From positions 32,828 to 70,145 of the forward strand of contig NZ_AZFC01000028.1 in assembly GCF_001435095.1 (NCBI RefSeq): DNA of 37,318 bases, written 5' to 3'. This document shows positions 7,386-14,630 of this stretch, piece after piece. Position numbers and translations under genes: made by a program. The DNA comes from Levilactobacillus spicheri DSM 15429 (lineage in GTDB: Bacteria > Bacillota > Bacilli > Lactobacillales > Lactobacillaceae). The notes under the pieces are model-generated. The model worked only from the letters and a program-made list of their open reading frames with translations, had not been told where the DNA came from and made no database searches. Each line of letters opens with the position of its first letter. The stretch's first letter is position 1.

Positions 7386-7625
7386 CTCCCACTAGCATCA
7401 TTAGAGTATTCAACGTATTCACAGTTTGTAGTCAGGAAACGCGTCAACTCAAATTAGCTAAATCTCAATATGTAGTTATTGAGCAATTCAACCTACCGGC
7501 GATCCACCGACCGCCAGTAGCGTAAGTAAAAACTAATCATCACAATTAATCTATACTCACAAAGACAAGAAACCGCAAACCGTCCAAGTTTGCTCGCTTC
7601 TCTGAAAGATTGATTGGTATTACAA
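7359..7625 (-). ncRNA. Candidate small regulatory RNA, catabolite-controlled
   Basis: A strong minus-strand promoter and a terminator bracket about 265 bases that lack a credible open frame. Predicted local folds, read on the minus strand, include GCAAAC with GTTTGC, TACTGGCG with CGCCGGTA (one G-U pair) and CTCAAT with ATTGAG, before the terminator hairpin. The only short frame starting with ATG (15 codons, 7493-7540) has no ribosome binding site. The promoter's -35 box lies inside a full match to the CcpA operator consensus, so transcription probably depends on sugar supply. I cannot link it to a known RNA family; it does not look like tmRNA, RNase P or SRP RNA. Confidence 0.5.
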
Positions 7626-7630
7626 GTCTT

Positions 7631-7667
7631 AGTATAACAAACTTTGTGGTGATTGCAAGCGCTTTCT
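7631..7667 (-). promoter_or_regulatory. Promoter with cre site for the small RNA candidate
   Basis: Minus strand: TTGCAA (7653-7658), 16-base spacer, TGT-TATACT (-10 at 7631-7636). The plus-strand bases 7653-7667, TTGCAAGCGCTTTCT, fit the cre consensus WTGNAANCGNWNNCW at every position and cover the -35 box. CcpA binding here would repress. Confidence 0.72.
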
Positions 7668-7743
7668 AAAAAATGCTAATTCTTTTCATCAGTTATCAAA
7701 TTTGAGGTTAGTTAACTCACTTTGTGAACATCCAAGGGCTGGA

Positions 7744-9060
7744 TTAATTACGGGAGATATGGACCGCCACCTGCCCCCAAGTGCGTTTGACCGAGAGCTG
7801 AACCGTCATTTTCAGGGTCAGCCCCTGGTCCAGATTCGACAGGTCCAACTGCCACTTCGGCGACCGTAACCGGTAGTGCGCCAGGATCTGGGTGTCCTCA
7901 CAGACCGGAAAGGTCAGCCGGTAATCGATGGCTTCCCGCGTGGTTTCCAGCTCCAGGGTGATGACCTTGGGCTGGCCCTGCGCGACCAACGGAATCACCG
8001 GCCCCAGCGTCCGGCGCACGATCTCCCCCAGTTGTCGGAGCAAATCGAGGGTCTCGTTGATTGGTTGCGGGATCACCACGTACAGCTGCACCCCGGCCTT
8101 GCGGGCAATTAGATAGTCATGATAGATAATATAACGAACGCCTATTTTAGGCACGTTTTCGAGATCCTCGATCGTCAGGTCGGCGGCATTGCTGGTGGTC
8201 CACCCCGACCGGATGTTGATATAGAGCTGGCGAAAGTTGGCGTAGTCCCGGTCCGCCAGGTAGCCGCCCAGGCCCAACAACATGTTCTGGTAGTCGTGCC
8301 GGAACTTGCGGACCTCGGCCATCTGCCCCTCCAGCTCGGTCGTGTACTGCTCCTGAAACTCCTGGTCGTAGCGCTGGGCGGCCAGGTGCTCCCGTTGCAG
8401 GTGGGTCTGCATCACCAGGTACAGGCTGATGGCCACCCCGATAATCAGAAAGCCCATCAGGACCGCCAATAGCAAGATGTTTCCCGTGGGTTCCTGGGCC
8501 AGCTGCAGGACCGTTTCCAGGCCCAAAAAGACCAGCAACAAGCCAATCATCAACCCCAACAAGAGGTACTGGCTGAAGCGCCCCAGGATTCCCTGAAACA
8601 GGTTTTCCATCGGTGCACGCGTCAGCCACAGGCCCAGGCTCAGTACGGTGAACAGCACGCTGTCGATCACCAACACGGTGACCACGCCCCGCAGGCCAGT
8701 GGTGAAGGCCTTCGAGGTCAGCCAGACCACCAGGCTGACGCTGGCGGCGTGGAGCGTCTCGATGGTCAGGTAGACCAGGATGGTCACGTCGAGAAAAAGC
8801 GAGATGTAGCGGCGATACCGCCGGGGCATCCGCACCAGTTCGTACCCGATCAGCCCGGCCGCGGGCAACAGGGCCAACCACTCCTGCTGGCTCAGCATGA
8901 TAAGCGTGTTAACCGTGCTGTACACCGCCGCCAACAGGCCGACACGCAGCAGGAAGGATTGCGGTTGCAGCTGCGGGAACCAATAGTACTGAAAGTAAAC
9001 TAACCAAAAGGTCAGGACCCAACCCATCAGCCAAAACAATCCGATATCGTGAGTCAGCAT
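7744..9060 (-). CDS. HPK10-type sensor kinase homologue with degenerate ATP-binding domain (third kinase)
   Basis: A 438-residue membrane protein of the AgrC/plantaricin-type kinase family. About seven hydrophobic helices fill residues 8-217. A coiled region leads to the phosphoacceptor box KFRHDYQNML with His255. The C-terminal part keeps family similarity (RQLYINIRSGWTTSNAADLT, residues 277-296) and beta strands, but the ATP-binding boxes are gone. Where a GHKL kinase has DNAxEA there is RRTLGP (349-354; Arg350 replaces the Asn, Gly353 the Glu), and no GLGL box exists. It is a clear paralogue of the next gene upstream. The start at 9060 has an AAAGGAGGG ribosome binding site. It probably cannot bind ATP and may act only in a mixed dimer or as a binding partner. 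Confidence 0.85.
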   Translation of the reverse strand: MLTHDIGLFWLMGWVLTFWLVYFQYYWFPQLQPQSFLLRVGLLAAVYSTVNTLIMLSQQEWLALLPAAGLIGYELVRMPRRYRRYISLFLDVTILVYLTIETLHAASVSLVVWLTSKAFTTGLRGVVTVLVIDSVLFTVLSLGLWLTRAPMENLFQGILGRFSQYLLLGLMIGLLLVFLGLETVLQLAQEPTGNILLLAVLMGFLIIGVAISLYLVMQTHLQREHLAAQRYDQEFQEQYTTELEGQMAEVRKFRHDYQNMLLGLGGYLADRDYANFRQLYINIRSGWTTSNAADLTIEDLENVPKIGVRYIIYHDYLIARKAGVQLYVVIPQPINETLDLLRQLGEIVRRTLGPVIPLVAQGQPKVITLELETTREAIDYRLTFPVCEDTQILAHYRLRSPKWQLDLSNLDQGLTLKMTVQLSVKRTWGQVAVHISRN

Positions 9061-9110
9061 GGCCCGTCCCTCCTTTCCAATCGGCGACCCGGAAGCGTCT
9101 GCGCAGCGGC

Positions 9111-9130
9111 CTACTCGCCGGCGTGGAGCG
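9111..9130 (-). repeat. Short GC-rich repeat motif, isolated copy
   Basis: On the minus strand it reads CGCTCCACGCCGGCGAG, the same motif that precedes the structured elements at 13456 and 13982. Here it stands alone in the 78-base gap between two kinase genes, just after the stop of the upstream kinase. Confidence 0.7.
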
Positions 9131-9138
9131 CGGTTACA

Positions 9139-10464
9139 CTAAGTCAGCGGCAAGATGACCAGCAGTTGGCCCCAATGCAGCTTGATGCGCAGCTGGCTGG
9201 TCACGTCATCCGGCAAGTCCACCAGCAGGCCGGTCAGGTCCAGCCGAAAGTCCGGACCCACCAAGCTGTGCTGGCCCACGACCTGTACGTCGTCCGGAAC
9301 CGGGAACGTGATCTGCACGTACGACTCTGGTCCGACCTCCGTGATTTTCAGGGTCACCATGGCCGGCTGTAGCGGCGCGACCGCCTCAATCAATGGCGGC
9401 AGCGTCCGCTGGAGGATCTTCCCGACCCGCCGGCCCACGACCACGGTGGCCGTCAGCGGTTGGGGAATCTTCACGAAGAGGTCGACGCCCCGCCGCTGGG
9501 CCAACAGGTAGTCGTGGTACAGCGCGTAGCGGACCGGTCCCCGGGGCATGTTGGTCAGGTCATCCAGGGTCAGGTCGGCCGCGTCGCTGGTCTTCCAGCC
9601 CGAGCGAATGTCGATGTAAAGCTGGCGAAAGCCGGCGTAGTCGTGATCCTGCAGGTAGCCGCCCAACCCGAGCAGCATGTTTTGGTAATCGTGACGAAAC
9701 TTGCGAACGGCCTGCATCTGCCGCGTCAGCTCGGTGGTGAACTGTTCCTGAAAGGCCTGTTGCTGACGCTGAGAACGAGCGTGGTTGTGCTGCAGGTGCG
9801 TCTGAACCAGCATGTAGGTGCTCAGCGACAGCCCAATCATCAACGTCCCCGAGACGGTGGCCAGAAACAGCATGTTGGTCGCGGTCCAATTTAACAGCTG
9901 CAAGACGTACTCGAACATCATGTAGACGATGCCCACGCACAGCATGAAGCACAGGAAGAAGTACTCGCTGATCTCGCCCTGAACCGCGCGAATCAGGTTC
10001 TCCATCGGCGCCTGGGTGCCCATTAACGCGATGATCAGCAGGGCAAACACGATGTTGTCGAAGACCAGCTCGGTCACGGTCCCCTTCAGGCTCGCCGCGA
10101 AGCCCACGTTGGTCAGCAACACGGTGATCGAGATGCTGGCGGTGTCGACGAACTCGGTCATCAGGTAGACCAGAATGGTCACGTCGAAGAAGGCGGGAAT
10201 CGACCGCCAGTGGTCCCGCCCCAGTAACGCCAGCTCCGTCCCAATCAGGAAAAAGGCCGGCAACGCACTCAGCCACGAGGGCGAGCCGTGAAAGACGTAC
10301 CGAATCCCGACCACCAGGCTGGCGTAGATGAGCCCCATCAAGAAGCAAAAACCGGTGAATGGTTGCGGCCGCAACTGGGGAAACCAGTAGTACTGGAAGT
10401 AGACCACCCAGTAGGTCACGGAGACCGCCGCCAACCACAGGCTTAACGCGCTAACCTGCATCAT
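9139..10464 (-). CDS. HPK10-type sensor kinase homologue with degenerate ATP-binding domain (second kinase)
   Basis: A 441-residue paralogue of the protein encoded at 7744-9060. Both share VYFQYYWFPQL near residue 21, PMENL near residue 153 and QNMLLGLGGYL after the phosphoacceptor. Six to seven membrane helices lie in residues 8-222. The box KFRHDYQNML carries His258. The N-box is lost: QRTLPP (352-357) stands where DNAxEA is expected, with Arg353 in place of Asn and Pro356 in place of Glu. No GLGL glycine box follows. The ATG ATG start at 10464 has a GGAGGTGG ribosome binding site, and the gene overlaps the end of the complete kinase by 14 bases, so the two are translated as one unit. Sensing is plausible, but self-phosphorylation is doubtful. 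Confidence 0.87.
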   Translation of the reverse strand: MMQVSALSLWLAAVSVTYWVVYFQYYWFPQLRPQPFTGFCFLMGLIYASLVVGIRYVFHGSPSWLSALPAFFLIGTELALLGRDHWRSIPAFFDVTILVYLMTEFVDTASISITVLLTNVGFAASLKGTVTELVFDNIVFALLIIALMGTQAPMENLIRAVQGEISEYFFLCFMLCVGIVYMMFEYVLQLLNWTATNMLFLATVSGTLMIGLSLSTYMLVQTHLQHNHARSQRQQQAFQEQFTTELTRQMQAVRKFRHDYQNMLLGLGGYLQDHDYAGFRQLYIDIRSGWKTSDAADLTLDDLTNMPRGPVRYALYHDYLLAQRRGVDLFVKIPQPLTATVVVGRRVGKILQRTLPPLIEAVAPLQPAMVTLKITEVGPESYVQITFPVPDDVQVVGQHSLVGPDFRLDLTGLLVDLPDDVTSQLRIKLHWGQLLVILPLT

Positions 10465-11788
10465 GATCGTCCACCTCCTTGGTCAGGATGACCGTCATGT
10501 ACAGCCGTCCCCGTTTTAAGACAATCTGAATCGCCGCGTTGGCCGTCTGGTTGATGATCTCGTTGACCGTGCTCAGGCCCAGACCGTGATTCTGGCCCTT
10601 GGTGGTGTAGCCCGCTTGCATGAACTGGTTGATTTTCGGCGGGTTCGTCACCGAGACCGGGTTGGCCACGGCCAGCTCCACGGCGTCCGGGTAATCCAGA
10701 ATGGCACAGTAGATCTCGGGCAGGTCGCCTACCAGCGGCGCTTCGATCGCGTTGTCCAGCAGGATGCCCATGACCCGCAGTAACTGCACGTTGTTCATGG
10801 GAATCGCCTGGACCTGGTCGGGAATCTCGAGGCGAAAGTGCCAGCCGCGGTTCTGCGCCGCCAGGATCTTCTGGAAGAGCAAGCTCTTGAGCGGCGGATC
10901 GTTCAGCCGTTGAAAACCGTCGACCTCCAGCCCGACCAGTTGCTTGGTGGTCTGCCAGTGGTCGTCCAGGGTCTTGAAGTAGGCTTCCAGGCCCGCATAG
11001 TCCTCGGCGTCGAGGTAGTCGCCTAGCTTCAGCATCTGCTTCTGATAGGTGTGCTTGAAGTCGCGAATGGCCCGGACCTGGTCGGAGATTCGTTGGTCAT
11101 AGCGGGTCTGCAGCACGCTGGCCTGATAATCGACCAGGGCGTGCTGCCGGGAGAAGAAACTGCGCAAAAAGAGAAAGAGGCTGATAACAATCAACGCCAC
11201 CATCAGCGATTCGATGCTCAGGGCAAAGGTCAGCAGGCTGTGCGGCAGGTTCAACCGGTGAATCACCGCCGTGGAGAGCTCGGTCATCAGCCCCAGGGTG
11301 CCCAGGAGCGTCAGGACCGTCCACTGTTCCTTGCGGCTAAAGGCCAGTTGCGCCAGGTTGCCGGGTTGGATGCGCATCCCCCGCACCCCCAGCGAAATCA
11401 GAAAGTAGGCGCCCACCTGCGCGGTCAAGCGGAACGCCACGCCCAACGTGCTGTTGGCGAAGACCGCGCCCCAGATTTCAATCGTGCTCTGGTAAAAGAG
11501 GTCGTTGATCAGGATGACAATCAGGGCAATCACCAGCGTCACGTTGACGAAGATGACCGCCAATTGTCGCCGGTGTCGCAACAGGTAGCTCCAGGCAGCC
11601 AGCGGGGGAATCACCAGCGCCCAGGGCTGGCCGATCAGGGCCGTCACCAGGGCCCAGCCGACCCACTGAACCGGCAAAAGCCAGGTCTGCGGGCGAATCT
11701 CACCGATCCACAGCGTCCAGAACCCCTGCATGACCATGGCCAGCACAAAGTTGACCCAGAAGTTTTGATCGAACAGATGAAAAATCAC
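10451..11788 (-). CDS. HPK10-type histidine kinase with intact ATP-binding domain (first kinase)
   Basis: A 445-residue membrane sensor kinase of the AgrC type. About six to seven hydrophobic helices lie within residues 10-208. The ATP-binding domain is complete: N-box ILLDNAIEA (Asn345, Glu349), GYTTKG (393-398) and the glycine box HGLGLSTV (401-408). The phosphoacceptor box is unusual, FKHTYQKQML with His246 followed by Thr, where the family has HD and an Asn three residues later. GTG start at 11786-11788, overlapping the regulator's stop by four bases (GTGA), with a GGGAGGG site upstream. It is the only protein of the trio likely to bind ATP. Confidence 0.9.
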   Translation of the reverse strand: MIFHLFDQNFWVNFVLAMVMQGFWTLWIGEIRPQTWLLPVQWVGWALVTALIGQPWALVIPPLAAWSYLLRHRRQLAVIFVNVTLVIALIVILINDLFYQSTIEIWGAVFANSTLGVAFRLTAQVGAYFLISLGVRGMRIQPGNLAQLAFSRKEQWTVLTLLGTLGLMTELSTAVIHRLNLPHSLLTFALSIESLMVALIVISLFLFLRSFFSRQHALVDYQASVLQTRYDQRISDQVRAIRDFKHTYQKQMLKLGDYLDAEDYAGLEAYFKTLDDHWQTTKQLVGLEVDGFQRLNDPPLKSLLFQKILAAQNRGWHFRLEIPDQVQAIPMNNVQLLRVMGILLDNAIEAPLVGDLPEIYCAILDYPDAVELAVANPVSVTNPPKINQFMQAGYTTKGQNHGLGLSTVNEIINQTANAAIQIVLKRGRLYMTVILTKEVDDHDAG

Positions 11789-12558
11789 CGGTTATCACCC
11801 TCCCGTGCCTTCAAGTGCTTCTGCACCAAGGTTTTGACCGCATGAAACTTCCGCGTCGCCACGTCCGTCTGATCGCCATTGGGGAAAATCAACCGGCGGT
11901 TTTCGGCGTCGAGCCCACTGACGTTGTCCAGGTTGACCAAGAAACTCTTGTCGACCCGGTACAGGTCGGGGTACGCGTCCGCGATGTCCTTTAGATAACC
12001 CGGGAACTCGACCAGCTGGCTGACGGCGTGGACCGAGACCTTGTGGGGCGTCTCCGCCGTGGCGACGAAGTAGACGTCCCCCATCGGCAGACTAAAGGTC
12101 CGCCCCCCGATCGTGTAGCGAAAGAGGTTTTCCGTGTTCGCCAGATAGGTCGTGTAGCGCTGATAGCCATAATCGATATTTTCCCGCAGCTTCTGATCGA
12201 CCTGGACGCGCCCCAGGTCCTTGACGATGAAGTCCATCGGCTCCACCTTCCGCTCAAAGGTCAAGAGGGCCATCTCGGAGTGCGTGGTCACGAAGACGAT
12301 CTCGGCAAAACCCAACTGTTGGCGCACGGCGATGGCCGCCTCGAGGCCGGACATGTCCTCGGCGGGAAACTCGATGTCCAGGAAAAAGAGCGCGTACTTC
12401 GGCTGGTCCTGCTGTAATTGCGTCAGCAAGGCGCGTGGACTCGGCGTCGCCAACTGGATTTTCATGTCATAGTCGTTGATCATGATGTACCGTTGCACGA
12501 TTTCCGTATAGTGTTCCAGCTGGGCCGGATTGTCTTCACAAAGATAAACCGATAACAC
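11785..12558 (-). CDS. LytTR response regulator (AgrA/ComE/PlnC-like)
   Basis: A 257-residue cytoplasmic response regulator. The receiver domain begins LSVYLCEDN (acidic pair Glu8, Asp9), has the phosphorylated Asp61 in LFFLDIEF, the Thr at 91-92 and Lys113 in FIVKDLG. The C-terminal LytTR domain (about 150-250) contains VYFVATAETPHKVSVHA and LYRVDKSFLVNLDNV. I use the GTG at 12556-12558, 8 bases after AAGGGGG; the longer frame continues through a terminator and is not credible. It is the first gene of the four-gene leftward operon with three kinases, the layout of peptide quorum-sensing loci. No double-glycine pheromone gene is visible nearby. Confidence 0.9.
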   Translation of the reverse strand: MLSVYLCEDNPAQLEHYTEIVQRYIMINDYDMKIQLATPSPRALLTQLQQDQPKYALFFLDIEFPAEDMSGLEAAIAVRQQLGFAEIVFVTTHSEMALLTFERKVEPMDFIVKDLGRVQVDQKLRENIDYGYQRYTTYLANTENLFRYTIGGRTFSLPMGDVYFVATAETPHKVSVHAVSQLVEFPGYLKDIADAYPDLYRVDKSFLVNLDNVSGLDAENRRLIFPNGDQTDVATRKFHAVKTLVQKHLKAREGDNR

Positions 12559-12588
12559 TTCTATCACCCCCTTCACATATTCACCTTT

Positions 12589-12617
12589 AATGTAACGTGA
12601 AAGCGTTTGACTTGCAA
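12589..12617 (-). promoter_or_regulatory. Promoter of the regulator-kinase operon
   Basis: Minus strand: TTGCAA (12612-12617), 17-base spacer, TACATT (-10 at 12589-12594). The spacer contains AAACGCTTTCA, an imperfect cre-like sequence with two mismatches to the consensus. The transcript would start about 25 bases before the GTG codon. Confidence 0.6.
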
Positions 12618-12631
12618 TCCCTTTGCGTGCA

Positions 12632-12665
12632 AAAAACGGCACCGTCTCTCGGACGATGCCGTTTT
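12632..12665 (-). terminator. Minus-strand terminator just upstream of the regulator operon promoter
   Basis: AAAACGGCACCGTC (12633-12646) pairs with GACGATGCCGTTTT (12652-12665), one mismatch, loop TCTCG. On the minus strand it is followed by six T's. It ends some leftward transcript arising between about 12670 and 13400, or isolates the regulator operon from its upstream neighbour. Confidence 0.82.
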
Positions 12666-12669
12666 CCAT

Positions 12670-12958
12670 GGACCGCGTCTTTGATTGAGATTAAATAAGC
12701 ACTCCCCCAAGTTCTTCTTAATCCGGTTGTCGACTGGTCGCAAATTTTTATTATCTTACTCCTCGGCACACTGTCATTCATGTCCCTATCTCTTAGGTGA
12801 TGGCCAAAACTACCGCATGATGTAGTTTCCCCAAAAGTCAGTGATAAGTCTTACTGACCTCATCCAACACAGATAGAATACCATGGATTGACCCAATCAA
12901 CTGATAACCTACAAAAACGTCAAAAAACCAACGTTTAAGTGTTAACAAAACAAACAAT
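12670..12958 (-). other. Structured intergenic region before the regulator operon
   Basis: About 290 bases without a supported gene. Hairpins with GTCAGT/ACTGAC (about 12836-12857) and AAACTAC/GTAGTTT (about 12807-12829) precede the terminator at 12632-12665. A near-direct repeat AACGTT-N9-GACGTT occurs at 12917-12936 (minus strand), which could be a LytTR site, but its spacing of 14 bases is not the usual 21-22. Short ATG frames (for example 24 codons from about 12883) have no ribosome binding site. It may hold a small RNA or simply the 3' region of the gene ending at 12959. Confidence 0.35.
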
Positions 12959-13381
12959 TCAATTGTGCCGTAAGGAATATGTGATAAAACCAGCGAATAT
13001 CAGCGGTGCGACAAAGGCTAAGAGGATGTCAACCCCGACTAGCCAATACCACTTAAGTGGGGTCTTCGGGGCGGCCTGGGCGCGATTGGTCGCCCGGTTG
13101 TGCGCTTTTTCGTAAACGGAAGCGGTCTGTTCGGCGGCCCGTTCCCGGCGTTTTTTCCGGTGCGGGACCGTGGGGGCACTGACCTGGCGGTTGTCTTCGA
13201 GAATCGCCCACTTAGCGAACGGGAAGCACAGCCAGCTCGCCAAGAAGTACCAGTCGGCCGGACCGAAGCCCGGGGTCAGGCGGAATTGGGCGTAGTTGAA
13301 GTGGCCGAGCAGGGCCAGCACCCCCACGACCAGCAGGCCGATGCCGGCCTGGCGGATCCAGTAATGTCGCGTCAATTTCAT
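12959..13381 (-). CDS. Membrane protein of unknown function
   Basis: A 140-residue protein with a hydrophobic N-terminal helix (residues 13-28), a second weaker one (about 42-58), a long basic and polar middle (VPHRKKRRERAAEQTASVYEK) and a C-terminal helix pair (about 111-135). I do not recognise a family. The ATG at 13379-13381 is preferred because AGGAAAGGA lies 8-16 bases upstream; the longer frame has no such site. It is a single leftward gene. Confidence 0.65.
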   Translation of the reverse strand: MKLTRHYWIRQAGIGLLVVGVLALLGHFNYAQFRLTPGFGPADWYFLASWLCFPFAKWAILEDNRQVSAPTVPHRKKRRERAAEQTASVYEKAHNRATNRAQAAPKTPLKWYWLVGVDILLAFVAPLIFAGFITYSLRHN

Positions 13382-13455
13382 AACGATTTTTTCCTTTCCT
13401 GTTTTGCGGTAGAATAGCGGTAATAGCAATCATCATTAGTAATTGCGATGAACAG

Positions 13456-13643
13456 CGCTTCACGCCGGCGAGCAAGCTAGTGGTGATCCGTGCCTACCGG
13501 TCGGTCAGAATCAGGCTGGAACGTAGCCGGCACGACTTTGAGCTCCTCGCAAGGAACGCGATGATCTCAAAGCTCGGCCTTTCTGTAGACCGGGAAAAAT
13601 CACCCGGTCAACAGAAACGAGGCTACTGAGCCCGCTTCTGACC
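13456..13643 (+). repeat. Three-stem structured intergenic repeat, copy A
   Basis: It starts with the GC-rich motif CGCTTCACGCCGGCGAGC (13456-13473). The folded part spans 13503-13643. Outer stem: GGTCAGAA (13503-13510) with TTCTGACC (13636-13643), then GGCT/AGCC and TAGCC/GGCTA. First hairpin: CTTTGAG with CTCAAAG and a stem ending in CGC-AAGGAAC-GCG (13536-13573). Second hairpin: TTTCTGT with ACAGAAA, an A/A mismatch, then GACCGGG with CCCGGTC and loop AAAAATCA (13580-13617). The linkers GGCACGACTT and AGCTCGGCC match the elements at 2540 and 24114, though the stems differ in sequence. Confidence 0.8.
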
Positions 13644-13800
13644 TCCCTCTCGGCAAAGACTTTCCTGGCTGGCAACAAGTGCTGAATGCATTCGTACTGG
13701 TTGGCTCGCTTGATGTTCCTGATATTAATGATACCGACCGCCAATTAACCATACGCCATCATGATGGGTAACGGCTAAGCGGGTAAGTCCCCACGTGAAT
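13644..13800. other. Gap between two structured repeats
   Basis: About 150 bases between repeat copies A and B. No gene, promoter or terminator that I can support. Its frames have no ribosome binding sites and show no protein family resemblance. Confidence 0.35.
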
Positions 13801-13850
13801 CCCGTTAGGTTGCCATCAATTGCCAGTCTAAGCGGAACAGAGGCGACTTG

Positions 13851-13982
13851 ATGGTCGTGGTGAAATTGATGTTGGTCGGGGTCCTTTCCCGGCCTACATC
13901 AAGGACGAGCTCTGGAGACTCGTGGGCTTCGAGGCTCTGGAGTCGTGCCCACCTCGACCATCTTGCTCGCCGGCGTGGAGCG
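13851..13982 (-). repeat. Three-stem structured intergenic repeat, copy B
   Basis: Inverted relative to copy A; the GC-rich motif CGCTCCACGCCGGCGAGC lies at its start (13965-13982, minus strand). Outer stem: CACCTCGACCAT (13950-13961) pairs with ATGGTCGTGGTG (13851-13862), with one mismatch. First hairpin: GAG-C-CTCG, loop AAGCCCA, CGAG-T-CTC. Second hairpin: TTGATGT (13866-13872) pairs with ACATCAA (13896-13902), with the same A/A mismatch and a CGGG/CCCG upper stem. It lies upstream of greA, in the opposite orientation. Confidence 0.82.
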
Positions 13983-14059
13983 ACAATCATTCACCATTCT
14001 GTCTCTCTATACAATCATTAGCCACGAACCAATCCATACATATTTAATGAGGTGATAAC

Positions 14060-14545
14060 ATGCCTAAGAATCAATTCAACCCAATTACCGCGGCCGGATA
14101 CCGGCAGATTCAAGCCGAGATCGCCGCGCTGGAAACCGACCGGCCCCACAAGATTGCCAGCCTGGCCGAGGCCCGGGCCCACGGCGACCTCTCCGAGAAT
14201 GCGGAGTACAGCGCCGCCAAGCGTGACCTGCGCCACCTGGAGAGCCGCCTGCGCTTTCTCAACAAGCAGCTCCAGTACGCCAAGGTGGTCCAGCCCAGCA
14301 CCAACGACACCGTCGAGCTGGGCAAGTGGGTGACCCTCGAGTTCCTCGACGATCACGACACGGCGACCTATCAACTGGTCGGGGCGGCCGAGGCCGACCT
14401 CGACGCCGGCAAGACCACCCGGGTCTCTCCCCTGGGAAAGGCCATTACCGGCCATCATCCCGGTGACACGGTCACGGTCCACGCCCCCGCCGCAAGCTAC
14501 GCCGTCAAGATTACGGCGGTCAGTCTCACGGCGCCCCAGGACTAA
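14060..14545 (+). CDS. greA: Transcription elongation factor GreA-type
   Basis: A 161-residue cytoplasmic protein that rescues backtracked RNA polymerase by stimulating transcript cleavage. The N-terminal coiled coil covers about residues 12-77. Its tip has the diagnostic GDLSENAEY (42-50), with Asp43 and Glu46 as the acidic pair that coordinates the catalytic magnesium. The C-terminal FKBP-like domain ends with the family motif PLGKAITGHHPGD. A GAGGTG ribosome binding site precedes the ATG. The proximal sequence upstream is structured repeat B. Its greA-paralogue status is possible, since lactobacilli often carry more than one Gre-type protein. Confidence 0.92.
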   Translation: MPKNQFNPITAAGYRQIQAEIAALETDRPHKIASLAEARAHGDLSENAEYSAAKRDLRHLESRLRFLNKQLQYAKVVQPSTNDTVELGKWVTLEFLDDHDTATYQLVGAAEADLDAGKTTRVSPLGKAITGHHPGDTVTVHAPAASYAVKITAVSLTAPQD

Positions 14546-14582
14546 TCCAGCGGTTTCTCATCTATTTCTAATCATATCATAG

Positions 14583-14611
14583 ACCCGGCCAAATAACCGC
14601 GCCGGGCGTCA
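14583..14611. other. GC hairpin between greA and the ferrochelatase gene
   Basis: GACCCGGC and GCCGGGCGTC can pair across an 11-base loop. No T-run follows, so it is a weak terminator at best, or a hairpin in the leader of the ferrochelatase-mntH unit. Confidence 0.4.
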
Positions 14612-14630
14612 AATTTAAGGGGGATTTCCC

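Noticed and set aside
7493..7540. 15-codon frame on the minus strand inside the small RNA candidate, considered as a pheromone for the nearby kinases.
   Set aside because: No ribosome binding site, no leader or double-glycine motif, and several basic residues in a pattern that a stem (TACTGGCG/CGCCGGTA) explains better.
7744..10464. The two degenerate kinase genes considered as pseudogenes.
   Set aside because: Both frames are full length, have strong ribosome binding sites and tight coupling, and share conserved segments between them, so they are more likely functional without ATP binding.
12559..12669. N-terminal extension of the response regulator by 37 residues.
   Set aside because: The extension covers the promoter and lies across the terminator hairpin; receiver homology starts only at the GTG at 12558.
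12587..12781. 64-codon minus-strand frame upstream of the response regulator.
   Set aside because: It runs straight through a strong terminator and the operon promoter, and has only a poor ribosome binding site.
13503..13643. Hairpins of the repeat taken for a CRISPR array or tRNA-like gene.
   Set aside because: No short direct repeats with spacers, no TTCGAnnC loop or acceptor stem; the folds fit the repeat element found elsewhere in the window.
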